A DNA stretch of 64,000 nt, taken from an uncultured bacterium. Lineage in GTDB: Bacteria; Cyanobacteriota; Vampirovibrionia; Gastranaerophilales; Gastranaerophilaceae. The DNA lies in the NCBI GenBank assembly GCA_949282195.1, contig CASDOW010000004.1, positions 25,714-89,713 of the forward strand. Reading direction: 5' to 3'. A model generated the notes under the pieces. It was not told where the DNA came from and made no database searches. It was given only the letters and a program-made list of their open reading frames with translations. This document shows, piece after piece, positions 9,432 through 19,169 of the stretch (its first letter is position 1; each line of letters starts with the position of its first letter). The position numbers were made by a program, and so were the translations under genes.

Positions 9432-11121
9432 ATTTTATTACATTTTCAATTGCTTCATCAGGCGTTAATTTAGTCATTACGCCGTCTTTTCTTGTTTTAT
9501 ATTCAACAAGACCTTCTTGAATAGTTTTACCTACCGTAATTCTTATCGGAAAACCGATTAAATCAGCGTCTTTAAATTTTACGCCTGCCCTATCGGATCT
9601 ATCATCAATTACGGCTTCAATACCTTCTTTAGTTAATTTTTCATAAATTTCATAAGCAACCTTTGATTGAGTTTCATCATCAATATTAACAGGAACAATA
9701 TCAACATGATAAGGTGCAATTTCAATTGGCCAAACAATTCCAAAATCATCATGGTATTTTTCAATTGCTGCTGCCATTGTACGAGAAACCCCAATACCAT
9801 AACAGCCCATAATATATGGTTTTAATTGACCTTTTTCATCAGTGTAGCAAGCTCCCATAGGTTCAGAATATTTTGTTCCAAGCTGGAATATGTTTCCGAC
9901 CTCAATCCCCCTTGTAATATATAAAGGTTTGCCGCACTCAGGACAGAATTCGCCTTCTTTTACTAATGAAATATCGTAAAATTCAATTCCTTCTTCAAGG
10001 TTAGCTCCTACAATATGTTTATCTTTAATGTCTGCACCAAGTACAAAATTCTTCATCCCTTTTACCGTATTATCAAATACAACCCTAACTTTTGATTTAT
10101 CAACGTTTCTATATGAAATAAATCCTGCTTCGCTATTTAAAAATTCTTTTACTTCATTATTTTCCATAGGACGAATTTCAAGAGCATTTAAAACATTCAT
10201 TAATTTAGTTTCTTCAACTTCTTTATCCCCTCTAATCATAGCTATTACTGGCCTTGAATCAGCAATATAAGCTACAGCTTTTAAAATGCAATTAGCATTA
10301 ACTTTTAAAAACGCTGCCAATTCTTCAATTGTTTTTGTATTTGGCGTGTCCACAATTTCTTCTTTATCAAATCCGCCGTCTGTTGTTTCAATCGGCAATT
10401 TTGAAATTGCATGGTTAGAATTTGCACTATATGAGCAATTTTTACAATAAAATACATCATTTTCCCCGACCATTGTGTCAACTAAAACCATGTATTCATG
10501 AGAAACAGCGCCTCCTATTGCCCCTGAATCCGATTGAACCGCTGTTGTTTCAAGACCGCAGCGATTGAAAATAGATGTATAAGTTTTACCCATAACTTCA
10601 TATTCACGCTCTAAATCTTCTTGCGTTGTATGGAATGAATAAGCATCTTTCATTATAAATTCTCTACCTCTCAACAAGCCAAAACGAGGACGAATTTCAT
10701 CTCTGAATTTTGTTTGAATTTGATATAAATTTAAGGGCAATTGTTTGTATGAATTTACAACTTCACCCACAACACTTGTTATAACTTCTTCATGGGTCGG
10801 AGCAAGACACATTTCATTATCATGTCTGTCTTTGCATCTTAAAAGTTCTTTTCCATATTTTTGCCATCTGCCTGACTTTTGCCAAACTTCAGCAGGCTGC
10901 ACAAAAGGCATTGTCAATTCTTGAGCACCGGAAGCGTTCATTTCTTCTCGAATTATGTTTGAAATTTTAGCCAAAACTCTTTGCGCTAATGGCATATAAG
11001 TATAAATACCGTTTGCTAATTTTTTAATATAACCTGCTCGAACTAATAATTTATGAGATATGGCTTCTGCGTCATTCGGAAATTCTCTTAGTGTTTGCAC
11101 AAAAAGTTTTGACATTTTCAT
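9412..11121 (-). CDS. proS: Prolyl-tRNA synthetase, bacterial type
   Basis: Class II aminoacyl-tRNA synthetase charging tRNA-Pro. At 569 residues it has the bacterial-type architecture: catalytic core with motif 1 (YTYMPLAQRVLAKI), motif 2 (TKFRDEIRPRFGLLRGREF), an editing insertion at about residues 230-390, motif 3 (GCYGIGVSRTMAA) and the C-terminal anticodon-binding domain (DDRSDRAGVKFKDADLIG). MKMSKL at 11121 is the track start, and the second Met at 11115 is an alternative. A GGAG lies about 13 nt upstream. It is the first gene of the minus-strand run and overlaps the gatD-like gene. Confidence 0.97.
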   Translation of the reverse strand: MKMSKLFVQTLREFPNDAEAISHKLLVRAGYIKKLANGIYTYMPLAQRVLAKISNIIREEMNASGAQELTMPFVQPAEVWQKSGRWQKYGKELLRCKDRHDNEMCLAPTHEEVITSVVGEVVNSYKQLPLNLYQIQTKFRDEIRPRFGLLRGREFIMKDAYSFHTTQEDLEREYEVMGKTYTSIFNRCGLETTAVQSDSGAIGGAVSHEYMVLVDTMVGENDVFYCKNCSYSANSNHAISKLPIETTDGGFDKEEIVDTPNTKTIEELAAFLKVNANCILKAVAYIADSRPVIAMIRGDKEVEETKLMNVLNALEIRPMENNEVKEFLNSEAGFISYRNVDKSKVRVVFDNTVKGMKNFVLGADIKDKHIVGANLEEGIEFYDISLVKEGEFCPECGKPLYITRGIEVGNIFQLGTKYSEPMGACYTDEKGQLKPYIMGCYGIGVSRTMAAAIEKYHDDFGIVWPIEIAPYHVDIVPVNIDDETQSKVAYEIYEKLTKEGIEAVIDDRSDRAGVKFKDADLIGFPIRITVGKTIQEGLVEYKTRKDGVMTKLTPDEAIENVIKYVKKSS

Positions 11122-11230
11122 AGTTAATTAATTCTCCATTTTGATTTATAAGTAATATAATTTTATTCCAAAAGCATTCTAAATAAAATATTGTATTGCT
11201 AAAAAGTTAAAAAATATATAAGATAAAGCT

Positions 11231-12640
11231 ATGGATATTAGTATTTTTATCTTTAGCGGTGCGGTTTTTCTTCCTTTGTTATTTGTGTTATTGATAATAA
11301 CAACAAAACTGACTCTGCAATATATAGATAAAAGGCTTACAAACTGGGGTTTAGGTGTTTCAAATCTTGTATCTTTATTGTCTTTTATCTATTTAAAATT
11401 ATTTTATTTAAACCAAAAAAACATAAACTACATTTATGAGCTTCCTTCAATCGGGGATTTAAAAATCGATTTTGGAATATTGACAGATAAAACTAATATA
11501 AATTTTTTAATATATTGCGCTTTAGTTTATTTTTTAATTTCAATATATTCAATAATTTATTTTGATAAAAATAAGCAATTTATTTTTACAAAACCAAAAT
11601 ATTACATATTTTTAGGGCTTTTGGGTTTTAATACCTATCTTTTTATTTGTTCTCAATCATTAATTCAAAGCTTAATTTTATGGATAATTCAAGGAATTAT
11701 TATTCTTGTATTTTCTTATTTTGATATATTCAAAGATTGTGCAAATTATAATATAACAAGATTTTATCGAATATTTTCAATTGGGGATTTTTTATTTTTG
11801 GTATCTATCTTAATTTTGTTCAGATATTCAATCTTATCTCAAGGCTATATACAATCAACATCGATTAATTATTCGCAACTGAACGAATTAATAAGTTATA
11901 CTTATGGAATTGCAAATCCTTTTGAATTTATTATATGCGCAATTGGTTTAATCGGAGCAATAACATCAAAAATGTTTATTCTTCCTTTTAATTGTTTTTA
12001 TAGCTTTATTTCAAATTCTTCAAACATTCTTTATTTATCAATTATAACTTGTGCAAACAGTGTTTTAGGGTGCTATCTTTTAATTAAAACTATGCCGTTT
12101 TTTGAATTTATGCCAAAAAGTTTATTATGTTTTAAAATTCTTTTAATTTTAAGCATTATATCTTCTTTAGTTTTTCTTATTTTTGAAAAAAATATCAAGA
12201 TTTTATTTGGCTATATAATAACCATAATAAACGCATTTTTTATATACAGCTATTTGACATTTAATAAAACAAAATCATTAACACTTTATTTTATTTTAAA
12301 TCTTATTGTCTTAATTTTAGTGAGCTTCCTGTTGTATAAAAATAAATTAAATATCAAAAAACAATTTTTCAATAAACAAAAAGGATTTTTCTTAGAAAAA
12401 CTGCATATAATATTTTTTGAAAAAATTCCCGAAATAATTTCAGAAATATTAGATTTTATCAATGATAAAATCACTAAAAATTTAATATATACTACAATAA
12501 AAATATTTAATTATTTCTTATCTTTATTTGCTTTAAAAAACTTCAGAAATAACTCCTATAAGACTTTAAGAAACATTTTTATTATAATTGCACTAATTGT
12601 TCTTATGACAATATTTATTGCACTTTTTGGGGAGAAATAA
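11231..12640 (+). CDS. Diverged NuoL/antiporter-like membrane protein
   Basis: Polytopic membrane protein of 469 residues with about 13 hydrophobic segments. The order of features suggests a degenerate NuoL/MrpA-type subunit. A 'W-x-x-x-G' segment (LWIIQGIII) stands where NuoL has WEGVG. RFYRIFSIGDFLFLVSILIL resembles the NuoL block around NRIGDFGFLLG. SKMFILPFNCFYSFISNSSN resembles the [23 protein letters not shown] block. The key Glu of the first block is lost and only one Lys remains near the second. It is the first gene of a three-gene run, with the next ATG directly after its TAA. The family assignment is tentative. Confidence 0.6.
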   Translation: MDISIFIFSGAVFLPLLFVLLIITTKLTLQYIDKRLTNWGLGVSNLVSLLSFIYLKLFYLNQKNINYIYELPSIGDLKIDFGILTDKTNINFLIYCALVYFLISIYSIIYFDKNKQFIFTKPKYYIFLGLLGFNTYLFICSQSLIQSLILWIIQGIIILVFSYFDIFKDCANYNITRFYRIFSIGDFLFLVSILILFRYSILSQGYIQSTSINYSQLNELISYTYGIANPFEFIICAIGLIGAITSKMFILPFNCFYSFISNSSNILYLSIITCANSVLGCYLLIKTMPFFEFMPKSLLCFKILLILSIISSLVFLIFEKNIKILFGYIITIINAFFIYSYLTFNKTKSLTLYFILNLIVLILVSFLLYKNKLNIKKQFFNKQKGFFLEKLHIIFFEKIPEIISEILDFINDKITKNLIYTTIKIFNYFLSLFALKNFRNNSYKTLRNIFIIIALIVLMTIFIALFGEK

Positions 12641-14101
12641 ATGATTGAAATTTTTGAAAATATAAAAAATATTATATTAATTTTTTCAATGTTTTTGCCT
12701 TTTATTTTTGCAATAATATTAAGCTCAAGCTTTTTTATTAAAAATCCTATTCATATAAGAAATCTTATAAACAGTTTTTTTATATTAAATTTTTCTATAA
12801 TTTCAACAATAATGTTTCTTGTAAATAATTTTAACTTTACCGTATTTAATATTGATTTTTCACTAAATACAGTATCATCATTGTTTTTATTTTTTAGCGC
12901 ATTTGTTTTTATGTTATTTTCGATATTTTCAAAAAACACAATAACAAAATCTCATAGGGCTATTTATAGTGCATTAATTTTATTGTTGGGAATTATTCAG
13001 ACATTTATTCTTGCTAATAATATATTTGTATCATTTGGCTGCATATTTTGGAGCTTTTTGATTTTTTATCTTCTACAAAATATTCATAATAAAACCGATG
13101 ATACTAAAAAATTTCTGAAATTTAAACTTATTGAAGATTGTCTTATTTTTCTAATTGCAATTTTTCTTATGGGCTATGACTTTATAAGATATTTTTTAGT
13201 AAACAACATAACCTTCAACTATACAAATATAGCAGATAATTTATATCATATTAATGATTTTTCAATTTCTCTGGCATTTTTTGGATTTTTAATTTTAATC
13301 TTTAGATTTTTTAATTTTATTCCGTTTAATAATTTCAAAACAAAAAACCTATCAATTACAAATATATTTATAACTTTAATTAATATAACAAGTTCAATTA
13401 TTATGGGGTTAATATTATTATTTAAGATATACCCCTCGTTTGATTATTTATTTTATCATTATCAGGAAATAATTGCGATTTATTTAATTTTTAATTTGCT
13501 TTATTATTCAATACTTTCTCTAAAAATAAGCTCTCTAATTAAATTTTTCATAAATTCAATTACTGCAAATTTAATAGTCGGGTTATTTGCATTGTTTATT
13601 TTTGACAACAACGGAATAAGTCAATGCATTTATTATATCTTATCGCTTATTGTGTCATATCTGCTTTTAGGCTTTATATTTATGACATTAACAAATAAAT
13701 TTAAAACAGATATAATAGATGATTTTAAAAAAATTACACAAAAATCTTTAAAGGTTATTTTTATATTTTCACTTTTAAATTTAATAAGAACACCTTTTTT
13801 ATTAATGTTTAGTTCAACATTTACAATTCTTAGCTCCATATTCGCTCTTGATAGCGAAGCAATCATATTAAATGTATCTGTTTATATTCTTGTAGTTGGT
13901 TTATTTATATTAACTTTATGCATGCTGAATTTAGGATATAAAATTTTAATTATGCCCTATGATATTCCTGATTTTAAATTTTTTACAGGCAAAAGCGCTA
14001 TATTTTGCTGTTATATTTTAATATTTTTAATTATTGTAATGACATTAGGTTATAGCAATATATTTGATTTAACGGTTAATAGTTTTAATTTTGGAAATTA
14101 A
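12641..14101 (+). CDS. Diverged NuoM-like membrane protein
   Basis: Second of three tandem polytopic proteins, 486 residues and about 14 hydrophobic segments. The central segment FRFFNFIPFNNFKTKNL sits where NuoM-like antiporter subunits carry the K-x-x-x-P-x-H-x-W-L-P-D block. Arg replaces the usual Lys, and the HTWLPDAH signature is not recognisable. IFVSFGCIFWSFLIFYLL occupies the place of the conserved Trp-Glu segment, with Ser for Glu. GGGGAG just before the ATG is a good ribosome-binding site. The ATG immediately follows the upstream stop, so the genes are surely cotranscribed. The homology is weak and rests partly on the neighbours. Confidence 0.55.
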   Translation: MIEIFENIKNIILIFSMFLPFIFAIILSSSFFIKNPIHIRNLINSFFILNFSIISTIMFLVNNFNFTVFNIDFSLNTVSSLFLFFSAFVFMLFSIFSKNTITKSHRAIYSALILLLGIIQTFILANNIFVSFGCIFWSFLIFYLLQNIHNKTDDTKKFLKFKLIEDCLIFLIAIFLMGYDFIRYFLVNNITFNYTNIADNLYHINDFSISLAFFGFLILIFRFFNFIPFNNFKTKNLSITNIFITLINITSSIIMGLILLFKIYPSFDYLFYHYQEIIAIYLIFNLLYYSILSLKISSLIKFFINSITANLIVGLFALFIFDNNGISQCIYYILSLIVSYLLLGFIFMTLTNKFKTDIIDDFKKITQKSLKVIFIFSLLNLIRTPFLLMFSSTFTILSSIFALDSEAIILNVSVYILVVGLFILTLCMLNLGYKILIMPYDIPDFKFFTGKSAIFCCYILIFLIIVMTLGYSNIFDLTVNSFNFGN

Positions 14102-14104
14102 TAT

Positions 14105-15511
14105 ATGGAAAATATGATACTTAATTTTAATAATCAACCAAATTTAAATGAGCTTATTTCATTTCTTTCAGCTGAAATTGTGTGCATTTTAGGCATATTT
14201 TTAAATTTCTTTTTCTTTTTATTTTTTAAAAGAAAATTAAACATAAAAAGAATTTCAAATTTTATTACTAACGGAACTTTTATTTTAAATCTGTTGATAT
14301 CGGGGGTTATTTATTTTTCAATTTTCTCTCATAACCAAGATTTCAATGTTACTTTTTTAAACAACTTATTTATAATTGATAAAAGCTCATTTTTAACAAA
14401 AATATCGATTAATCTTTTATTAGTTGGATTTTTATTCACTCAATATAAATTAATCGGAAAAATCAAATTCAAAACCCCGTTATTAAATTCAATAATTCTT
14501 CTTCTTGGTGTTATTGGGGGGCTTATATCATACAGTATGAATATTATACTTATATTTTTGCTTTTAGATTTGAGCGTATTTTTAATTTATAAATTTGCTT
14601 CAAATATGAGAATAAGAAAATATACAACCTATTGCCCCGATTTTATTTTAATAACATTATGTTCAAGTTTTCTTTTTTATTCTTTTTATATTCTTACATT
14701 ATTCATTCAAAATGATTTACAATTACATATAATTAATGTTTGTCTTGTTGTATCTTTTCTTCTAAAAATAGGGTTATTTCCTTTTTATAACTATCAATTA
14801 GATAGAAATTACAAAATAAATCTGCCATATAGCGCATTATTATTTATGTATTTGCCTTATCTTGGCATATGTTCTTTCAATAAAATGTCATTATGTCAAA
14901 ATTTAAATTCCGATATTGGTCAAATTCCTGTTATATTATTCATAATATTTTCAATTGTAATATTTTCAATATTTGCCCTAAAACAAAAAAATCTTGTGAA
15001 ATTTTTTGCTAACACAAATTCTGTTTTTAGTCTTCTTATAATATTAAACATTATTCTTTTTGGCTTCAATAATTTTAATATTGAAACAAGTTTTAATTGT
15101 GCTGTTTTATTCTTGGGATTATATTCACTATTAACCATATTAAAATTAAACTACAATCCAGATAAAATCAATTTTAATACACTAACTGCAATATTTTTCC
15201 ACAACAAAGTATATGCATTAATCCTTGCAATTTCACTATTAATTATGTCATCAGTAATTTTTAGCGATACCTTAAAATCCTTTCTAAAAATAATAAAAAA
15301 TATTTATTTATTTGATGCATATGGATATATTGCAGTCATAGCAATAGTTTTTGCTTTTATGGCAATTTTATTAAATTCGCTAAAAGCAGTCTTGAATATC
15401 TATAAATTTGATAAAAAATCTATTAAAAACAAGATGAAAAAAAGAACAACGATAAATTACGTTGTTCCTGTTTTTTCAATATTATTTTTGGTAGTAAAAA
15501 TATTTTTATAA
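14105..15511 (+). CDS. Diverged NuoN-like membrane protein
   Basis: Third member of the membrane trio, 468 residues and about 14 hydrophobic segments. The best-preserved block is LLKIGLFPFYNYQLDRNYK. It matches the NuoN pattern K-x-x-x-x-P-F-H-x-W-x-P-D-x-Y-E-G with Lys and Pro-Phe kept. The position of the first conserved Glu appears as Asp in FLLLDLSVFLIY. The start lies 3 bp after the preceding stop with GGAAAT upstream. The 3' end overlaps the convergent small secreted-protein gene by 6 nt. No hydrophilic complex I, hydrogenase or Mrp partner gene is in the window. Confidence 0.58.
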   Translation: MENMILNFNNQPNLNELISFLSAEIVCILGIFLNFFFFLFFKRKLNIKRISNFITNGTFILNLLISGVIYFSIFSHNQDFNVTFLNNLFIIDKSSFLTKISINLLLVGFLFTQYKLIGKIKFKTPLLNSIILLLGVIGGLISYSMNIILIFLLLDLSVFLIYKFASNMRIRKYTTYCPDFILITLCSSFLFYSFYILTLFIQNDLQLHIINVCLVVSFLLKIGLFPFYNYQLDRNYKINLPYSALLFMYLPYLGICSFNKMSLCQNLNSDIGQIPVILFIIFSIVIFSIFALKQKNLVKFFANTNSVFSLLIILNIILFGFNNFNIETSFNCAVLFLGLYSLLTILKLNYNPDKINFNTLTAIFFHNKVYALILAISLLIMSSVIFSDTLKSFLKIIKNIYLFDAYGYIAVIAIVFAFMAILLNSLKAVLNIYKFDKKSIKNKMKKRTTINYVVPVFSILFLVVKIFL

Positions 15512-15880
15512 ATTTTCTACGCTTGATTTTTCTTCAAGAGCTGAAGAATAGTGGGTTGTGCCATCCATCCAAGTGTTTGTGAAATTAATTTCATGCTCGC
15601 CAAATTTGCCGTCATCTTGGAAAGGGTCAACATATCTTTTTAAATGTGTATAAGCATTTCCCAATTTTCCCTTAGGTGTTTTTGGCTGAAAACGGCGAGT
15701 ATATGTCCCGTTTTGACCTTTATTTATATCATTTGCCAAATCTACCATCATTAAAGCACTGTCGCTATATCCTTGGGCTCTTAAAACGTCAATATCAGAG
15801 GTTTCATTTTCATTATAATAAGCAAAAGAAACCGCCGGTATAAAAGCCATAACTCCAAGTAATACTAATAATTTTTTCAT
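15506..15880 (-). CDS. Small secreted protein of unknown function
   Basis: 124 residues starting at the ATG at 15880, with AAAGGATAT a short distance upstream. The frame is open six codons further, but no ribosome-binding site supports that. A clear signal peptide (MKKLLVLLGVMAFIPAVSFA) predicts export, with cleavage after the final Ala. The mature part of about 100 residues is polar and rich in Asp, Asn, Tyr and Thr (KGKLGNAYTHLKRYVDPFQD). It has no cysteine and no recognisable domain. I do not recognise the family. The gene stands alone between the convergent NuoN-like gene and ispG. Confidence 0.72.
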   Translation of the reverse strand: MKKLLVLLGVMAFIPAVSFAYYNENETSDIDVLRAQGYSDSALMMVDLANDINKGQNGTYTRRFQPKTPKGKLGNAYTHLKRYVDPFQDDGKFGEHEINFTNTWMDGTTHYSSALEEKSSVENL

Positions 15881-15949
15881 TAATATATCCTTTACCAAAC
15901 AATAACCATTTTCTTATATTATATAACATGTTTTTATTTTTACAAAGTG

Positions 15950-17002
15950 TTAAGATATTTTTAAGTCCGAGTATATTATTTTTTCCAATTCATTTAATAA
16001 TTCTTCTTGCGGAACTTTTTTAATCATCTGCCCTTTTTTAAAAATATACCCTTCGCCAATTGCCCCTGCTATGCCATAGTCAGCTCCTGCAGCTTCTTTT
16101 GGACCGTTAACAGGACAGCCCATAGTTGCTATTGTAATGGGAGCTTCAATGTTTGAAAATCTTTCTTCAACTTTTTTTGCTAATCCGATTAAATCAATTT
16201 GTGTTCTTCCGCAAGTCGGACATGAAATAAAATTAACTCCGCCTTTTCTTAAATCAAGAGCTTTTAAAATTTCTTTTGCGAGTTTTACTTCTTCAATGGG
16301 GTTTTCTGTTAGAGAAACTCTTATTGTATCTCCTATATTTTGCGCCAATAAAGCCCCTATTGCAACAGATGATTTAACAATTCCGCCTCTTAAAGTGCCT
16401 GCTTCTGTTAAGCCAATATGAAGAGGATATGGAATTTCGTTATATATTTTTTCATATGCTCTTATAGTAGTCATAACATCAGAAGATTTAAGAGAAACTT
16501 TAATCAAATGAAAATCCAAATCTTCAAGAATTTTTATGTGTCTTTTGGCTGAAATAATCATCTTGTCTACAAGACTAAGAGATTTATCTTCATATAATTC
16601 TTTTTCTAATGAGCCTGCGTTTACTCCTATTCTAATCGGCGTATTTGTTTGTTTTGCCATTTCAACGACTTTTCTTGTGTGCTCAATATTTCCAATATTT
16701 CCGGGGTTAATTCTTAAGGCGTTTATCCCCATATCCATAGCAATTAGCGCTAATCGATAATCAAAATGAATATCAGCAACAGTTGGAATGGGTGAATTTT
16801 TAATAATTTCTTTTAGGGCATAAGCACAATTTTTATTTAAAACAGCAAGCCTTATTATCTCGCAGCCTTCTTTGGCTAAAGCTTCAATTTGTTTTAGTGT
16901 CGAATAAGTATCATCGGTTTTAGTGTTCGTCATAGATTGAATTGATATAGGAGCACCTGCGCCAATTTTAACATCCCCAATTTTTATTTGAATTTTTTCC
17001 AT
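15950..17002 (-). CDS. ispG: 4-hydroxy-3-methylbut-2-en-1-yl diphosphate synthase
   Basis: Iron-sulfur enzyme of the MEP isoprenoid pathway, converting MEcPP to HMBPP. It is the two-domain bacterial form at 350 residues: an N-terminal TIM barrel (IQSMTNTKTDD, PTVADIHFDYRLA, RINPGNIG) and a C-terminal Fe-S domain. The cluster ligands are visible as Cys261 and Cys264 (SCPTCGRT) and Cys296 (GCPVNGPKEA), with the following Glu303 as the expected fourth ligand. The Shine-Dalgarno is weak. It is divergent from the glycosyltransferase gene across 70 bp. It indicates that isoprenoids are made by the non-mevalonate route. Confidence 0.97.
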   Translation of the reverse strand: MEKIQIKIGDVKIGAGAPISIQSMTNTKTDDTYSTLKQIEALAKEGCEIIRLAVLNKNCAYALKEIIKNSPIPTVADIHFDYRLALIAMDMGINALRINPGNIGNIEHTRKVVEMAKQTNTPIRIGVNAGSLEKELYEDKSLSLVDKMIISAKRHIKILEDLDFHLIKVSLKSSDVMTTIRAYEKIYNEIPYPLHIGLTEAGTLRGGIVKSSVAIGALLAQNIGDTIRVSLTENPIEEVKLAKEILKALDLRKGGVNFISCPTCGRTQIDLIGLAKKVEERFSNIEAPITIATMGCPVNGPKEAAGADYGIAGAIGEGYIFKKGQMIKKVPQEELLNELEKIIYSDLKIS

Positions 17003-17072
17003 AATTTACAAACCGCCCTTAGTTTAAAAATATGCTAGAATTATAACATAAATTTTATACAAGGGGAGATTT

Positions 17073-19160
17073 GTGGATAATTCATATATTGAAAAAAGAA
17101 AAAACAAAATTATTAAGACCGCCTTTTGGATTTTAATTGCTTTTAGCATATTTTCAATAATTTCTATATTTTTAAAATATCCTTATAAATTTCAAATTAA
17201 AGGATTTAATACACCCTTAAACCCAATTACAATAAATCTTGAACTGAATAAAAAATATGAAAAAAATATTTTCGCTTGTTTTAATGACTACTGTTTAAAT
17301 TTCGAAAATAACGGCATAACAAATATCTACTCTTTGAAATTCAACAATCAAATTGCAGGTTTTTGCGATTCTAAAATAAAAAATATTTATATTGCTTATC
17401 CTGATGATATTAAAGACTTTGAAAATAATATCATTGGTTTAAGCTTATATACAGGACAAAAAACAGAATTTTTAAGTAAAAATGATATTTTAAAATTAAA
17501 AAAGAAACATTTTGAAATGGAGCTGGACGGCAAAAAAGAAACTTATCAAGCATACAATTTAAATTTTAAAGGTAATTATAAAGGCTATATCTCTCATATT
17601 CACAATTTATTTTTAGCTTTATTTTATAATTGGCAAATTTTTATTATTCCTTATTTTTGGCTATTTATTGCCTATTTAATTTACAACTTTAAAAAAGAAA
17701 TTTTTGATTTTAAGCTGCCCAAAAATACTCCTTATTATATTCTTGGCGCAATAATTATTTTAGGAATATTTTTAAGACTAACGGGATTTTTAGATTATCC
17801 TTTGTGGCTTGATGAAATCTATACTAAAACAGTGGCAATTAAAAGCTTTGTTTCAACTTTTAATGATGCCGGAAATCCTCCAATGTTTTTTATTTTAGAA
17901 TACATTGTTTCTAAAATTTTTGGCTCATCTGATTTAGCATTAAGAATTTTTCCTTTTATTTTCGGCGTATTAATCATTCCGATGACTTTTCTATTATTAA
18001 AAGACAACAATCAAAAATCAATTAAAACAGCGCTTTTTGGCGCATTTTACGCATCAATTAATACTATTTTTATATATCATTCTCAAGAAGCAAGATGTTA
18101 TTCAATGGCAATGTTTTTAAGTATTGCTGTAATTTATTTTCTTTTTAAATATTTAAAAAATTATAAACTTAAAGACCTTATTATATTTTCAATTCTTTCA
18201 ATAATGACCATAAATACACATTATATTTTGACAATTTTTGTTATGGGAAATTTTTTATGGGGTGTGTTTAATTTATTAAACAACAAAAAAGAACTTTTAA
18301 AATTCTTTTTATCTAATATTTTAATCGGATTAACATTTTTGCCTTATTTAATTCATATTTATAAAACCTCGTTCAATCAAGGGTTTAATTCATGGATAGA
18401 TGAATTATCCAAAAACACTTTTTTGTATACAATCAACGAATATTTTATAAATAAATATGTATTTTTAGCTTTATGCATAGTTTTATTAGTAATACTTATT
18501 ATGTCATTTTTACCTGATAAATGGCTAAATAAAATTAATCTTGAAAAAGATAAAAATAAAGAAAATCTTTTTATATATCTTATTTTTTCAATTGCATTTA
18601 TTTTGATTATTTCATCAATGATATCAATTTATATTAAACCGATTTTGCACAAAAGAATACTTTTAGCAGGCTATGGACTATTATTTTTATTGGAAATTGT
18701 TTCAATAAGTTCTATTTTTCATTTTATTAAAGAAAACAAAATTTTTAGAATGTTACAAGGAATTTATTCAATAATTCTATTTGCAATTTGCTTATTGATA
18801 ACTCACCCAATGCCATTAAGAGAAATGTATCGATTGGATGATTTTATGAATTTCATTCAAAATAACATTAAAAATTATCCTTCCAACTATGAAATCCACG
18901 CAATTACAAACGACAGAGAAGACTATCTTGATTATTTTCCAAAATTAAAAAATAATAATAGAATTATCTGGCATTATGTGGACACAAATGCTATGAAATA
19001 TTTAAAGAAAATATCTAAAAATGATTATATTAAAGGCAAATATGGTGTAGTTTATCTTCACAACATGTCGGCTGATATTGAATTTATGTCTTTAATTAAT
19101 CCCAATATGTCGGTTTATAAAACTAATACAATCAACAACGGAAAAATAATTTATAAATAA
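17073..19160 (+). CDS. GT-C fold membrane glycosyltransferase (PMT/ArnT-like)
   Basis: Integral membrane glycosyltransferase of the GT39/ArnT-like GT-C superfamily, expected to use a lipid-linked sugar on the outer face of the inner membrane. It has 695 residues. One N-terminal TM helix and an exported domain of about 100 residues precede the usual multi-pass core. The GT-C 'DE' motif is in DYPLWLDEIYTK near residue 247, followed by GNPPMFFILEYI and SSDLALRIFPFIFG. The start is a GTG with AAGGGGAG 4-5 nt upstream. A soluble tail of about 110 residues ends the protein. The acceptor is unknown. A 9-bp gap leads to the next gene. Confidence 0.82.
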   Translation: MDNSYIEKRKNKIIKTAFWILIAFSIFSIISIFLKYPYKFQIKGFNTPLNPITINLELNKKYEKNIFACFNDYCLNFENNGITNIYSLKFNNQIAGFCDSKIKNIYIAYPDDIKDFENNIIGLSLYTGQKTEFLSKNDILKLKKKHFEMELDGKKETYQAYNLNFKGNYKGYISHIHNLFLALFYNWQIFIIPYFWLFIAYLIYNFKKEIFDFKLPKNTPYYILGAIIILGIFLRLTGFLDYPLWLDEIYTKTVAIKSFVSTFNDAGNPPMFFILEYIVSKIFGSSDLALRIFPFIFGVLIIPMTFLLLKDNNQKSIKTALFGAFYASINTIFIYHSQEARCYSMAMFLSIAVIYFLFKYLKNYKLKDLIIFSILSIMTINTHYILTIFVMGNFLWGVFNLLNNKKELLKFFLSNILIGLTFLPYLIHIYKTSFNQGFNSWIDELSKNTFLYTINEYFINKYVFLALCIVLLVILIMSFLPDKWLNKINLEKDKNKENLFIYLIFSIAFILIISSMISIYIKPILHKRILLAGYGLLFLLEIVSISSIFHFIKENKIFRMLQGIYSIILFAICLLITHPMPLREMYRLDDFMNFIQNNIKNYPSNYEIHAITNDREDYLDYFPKLKNNNRIIWHYVDTNAMKYLKKISKNDYIKGKYGVVYLHNMSADIEFMSLINPNMSVYKTNTINNGKIIYK

Positions 19161-19169
19161 GGAGAATAT

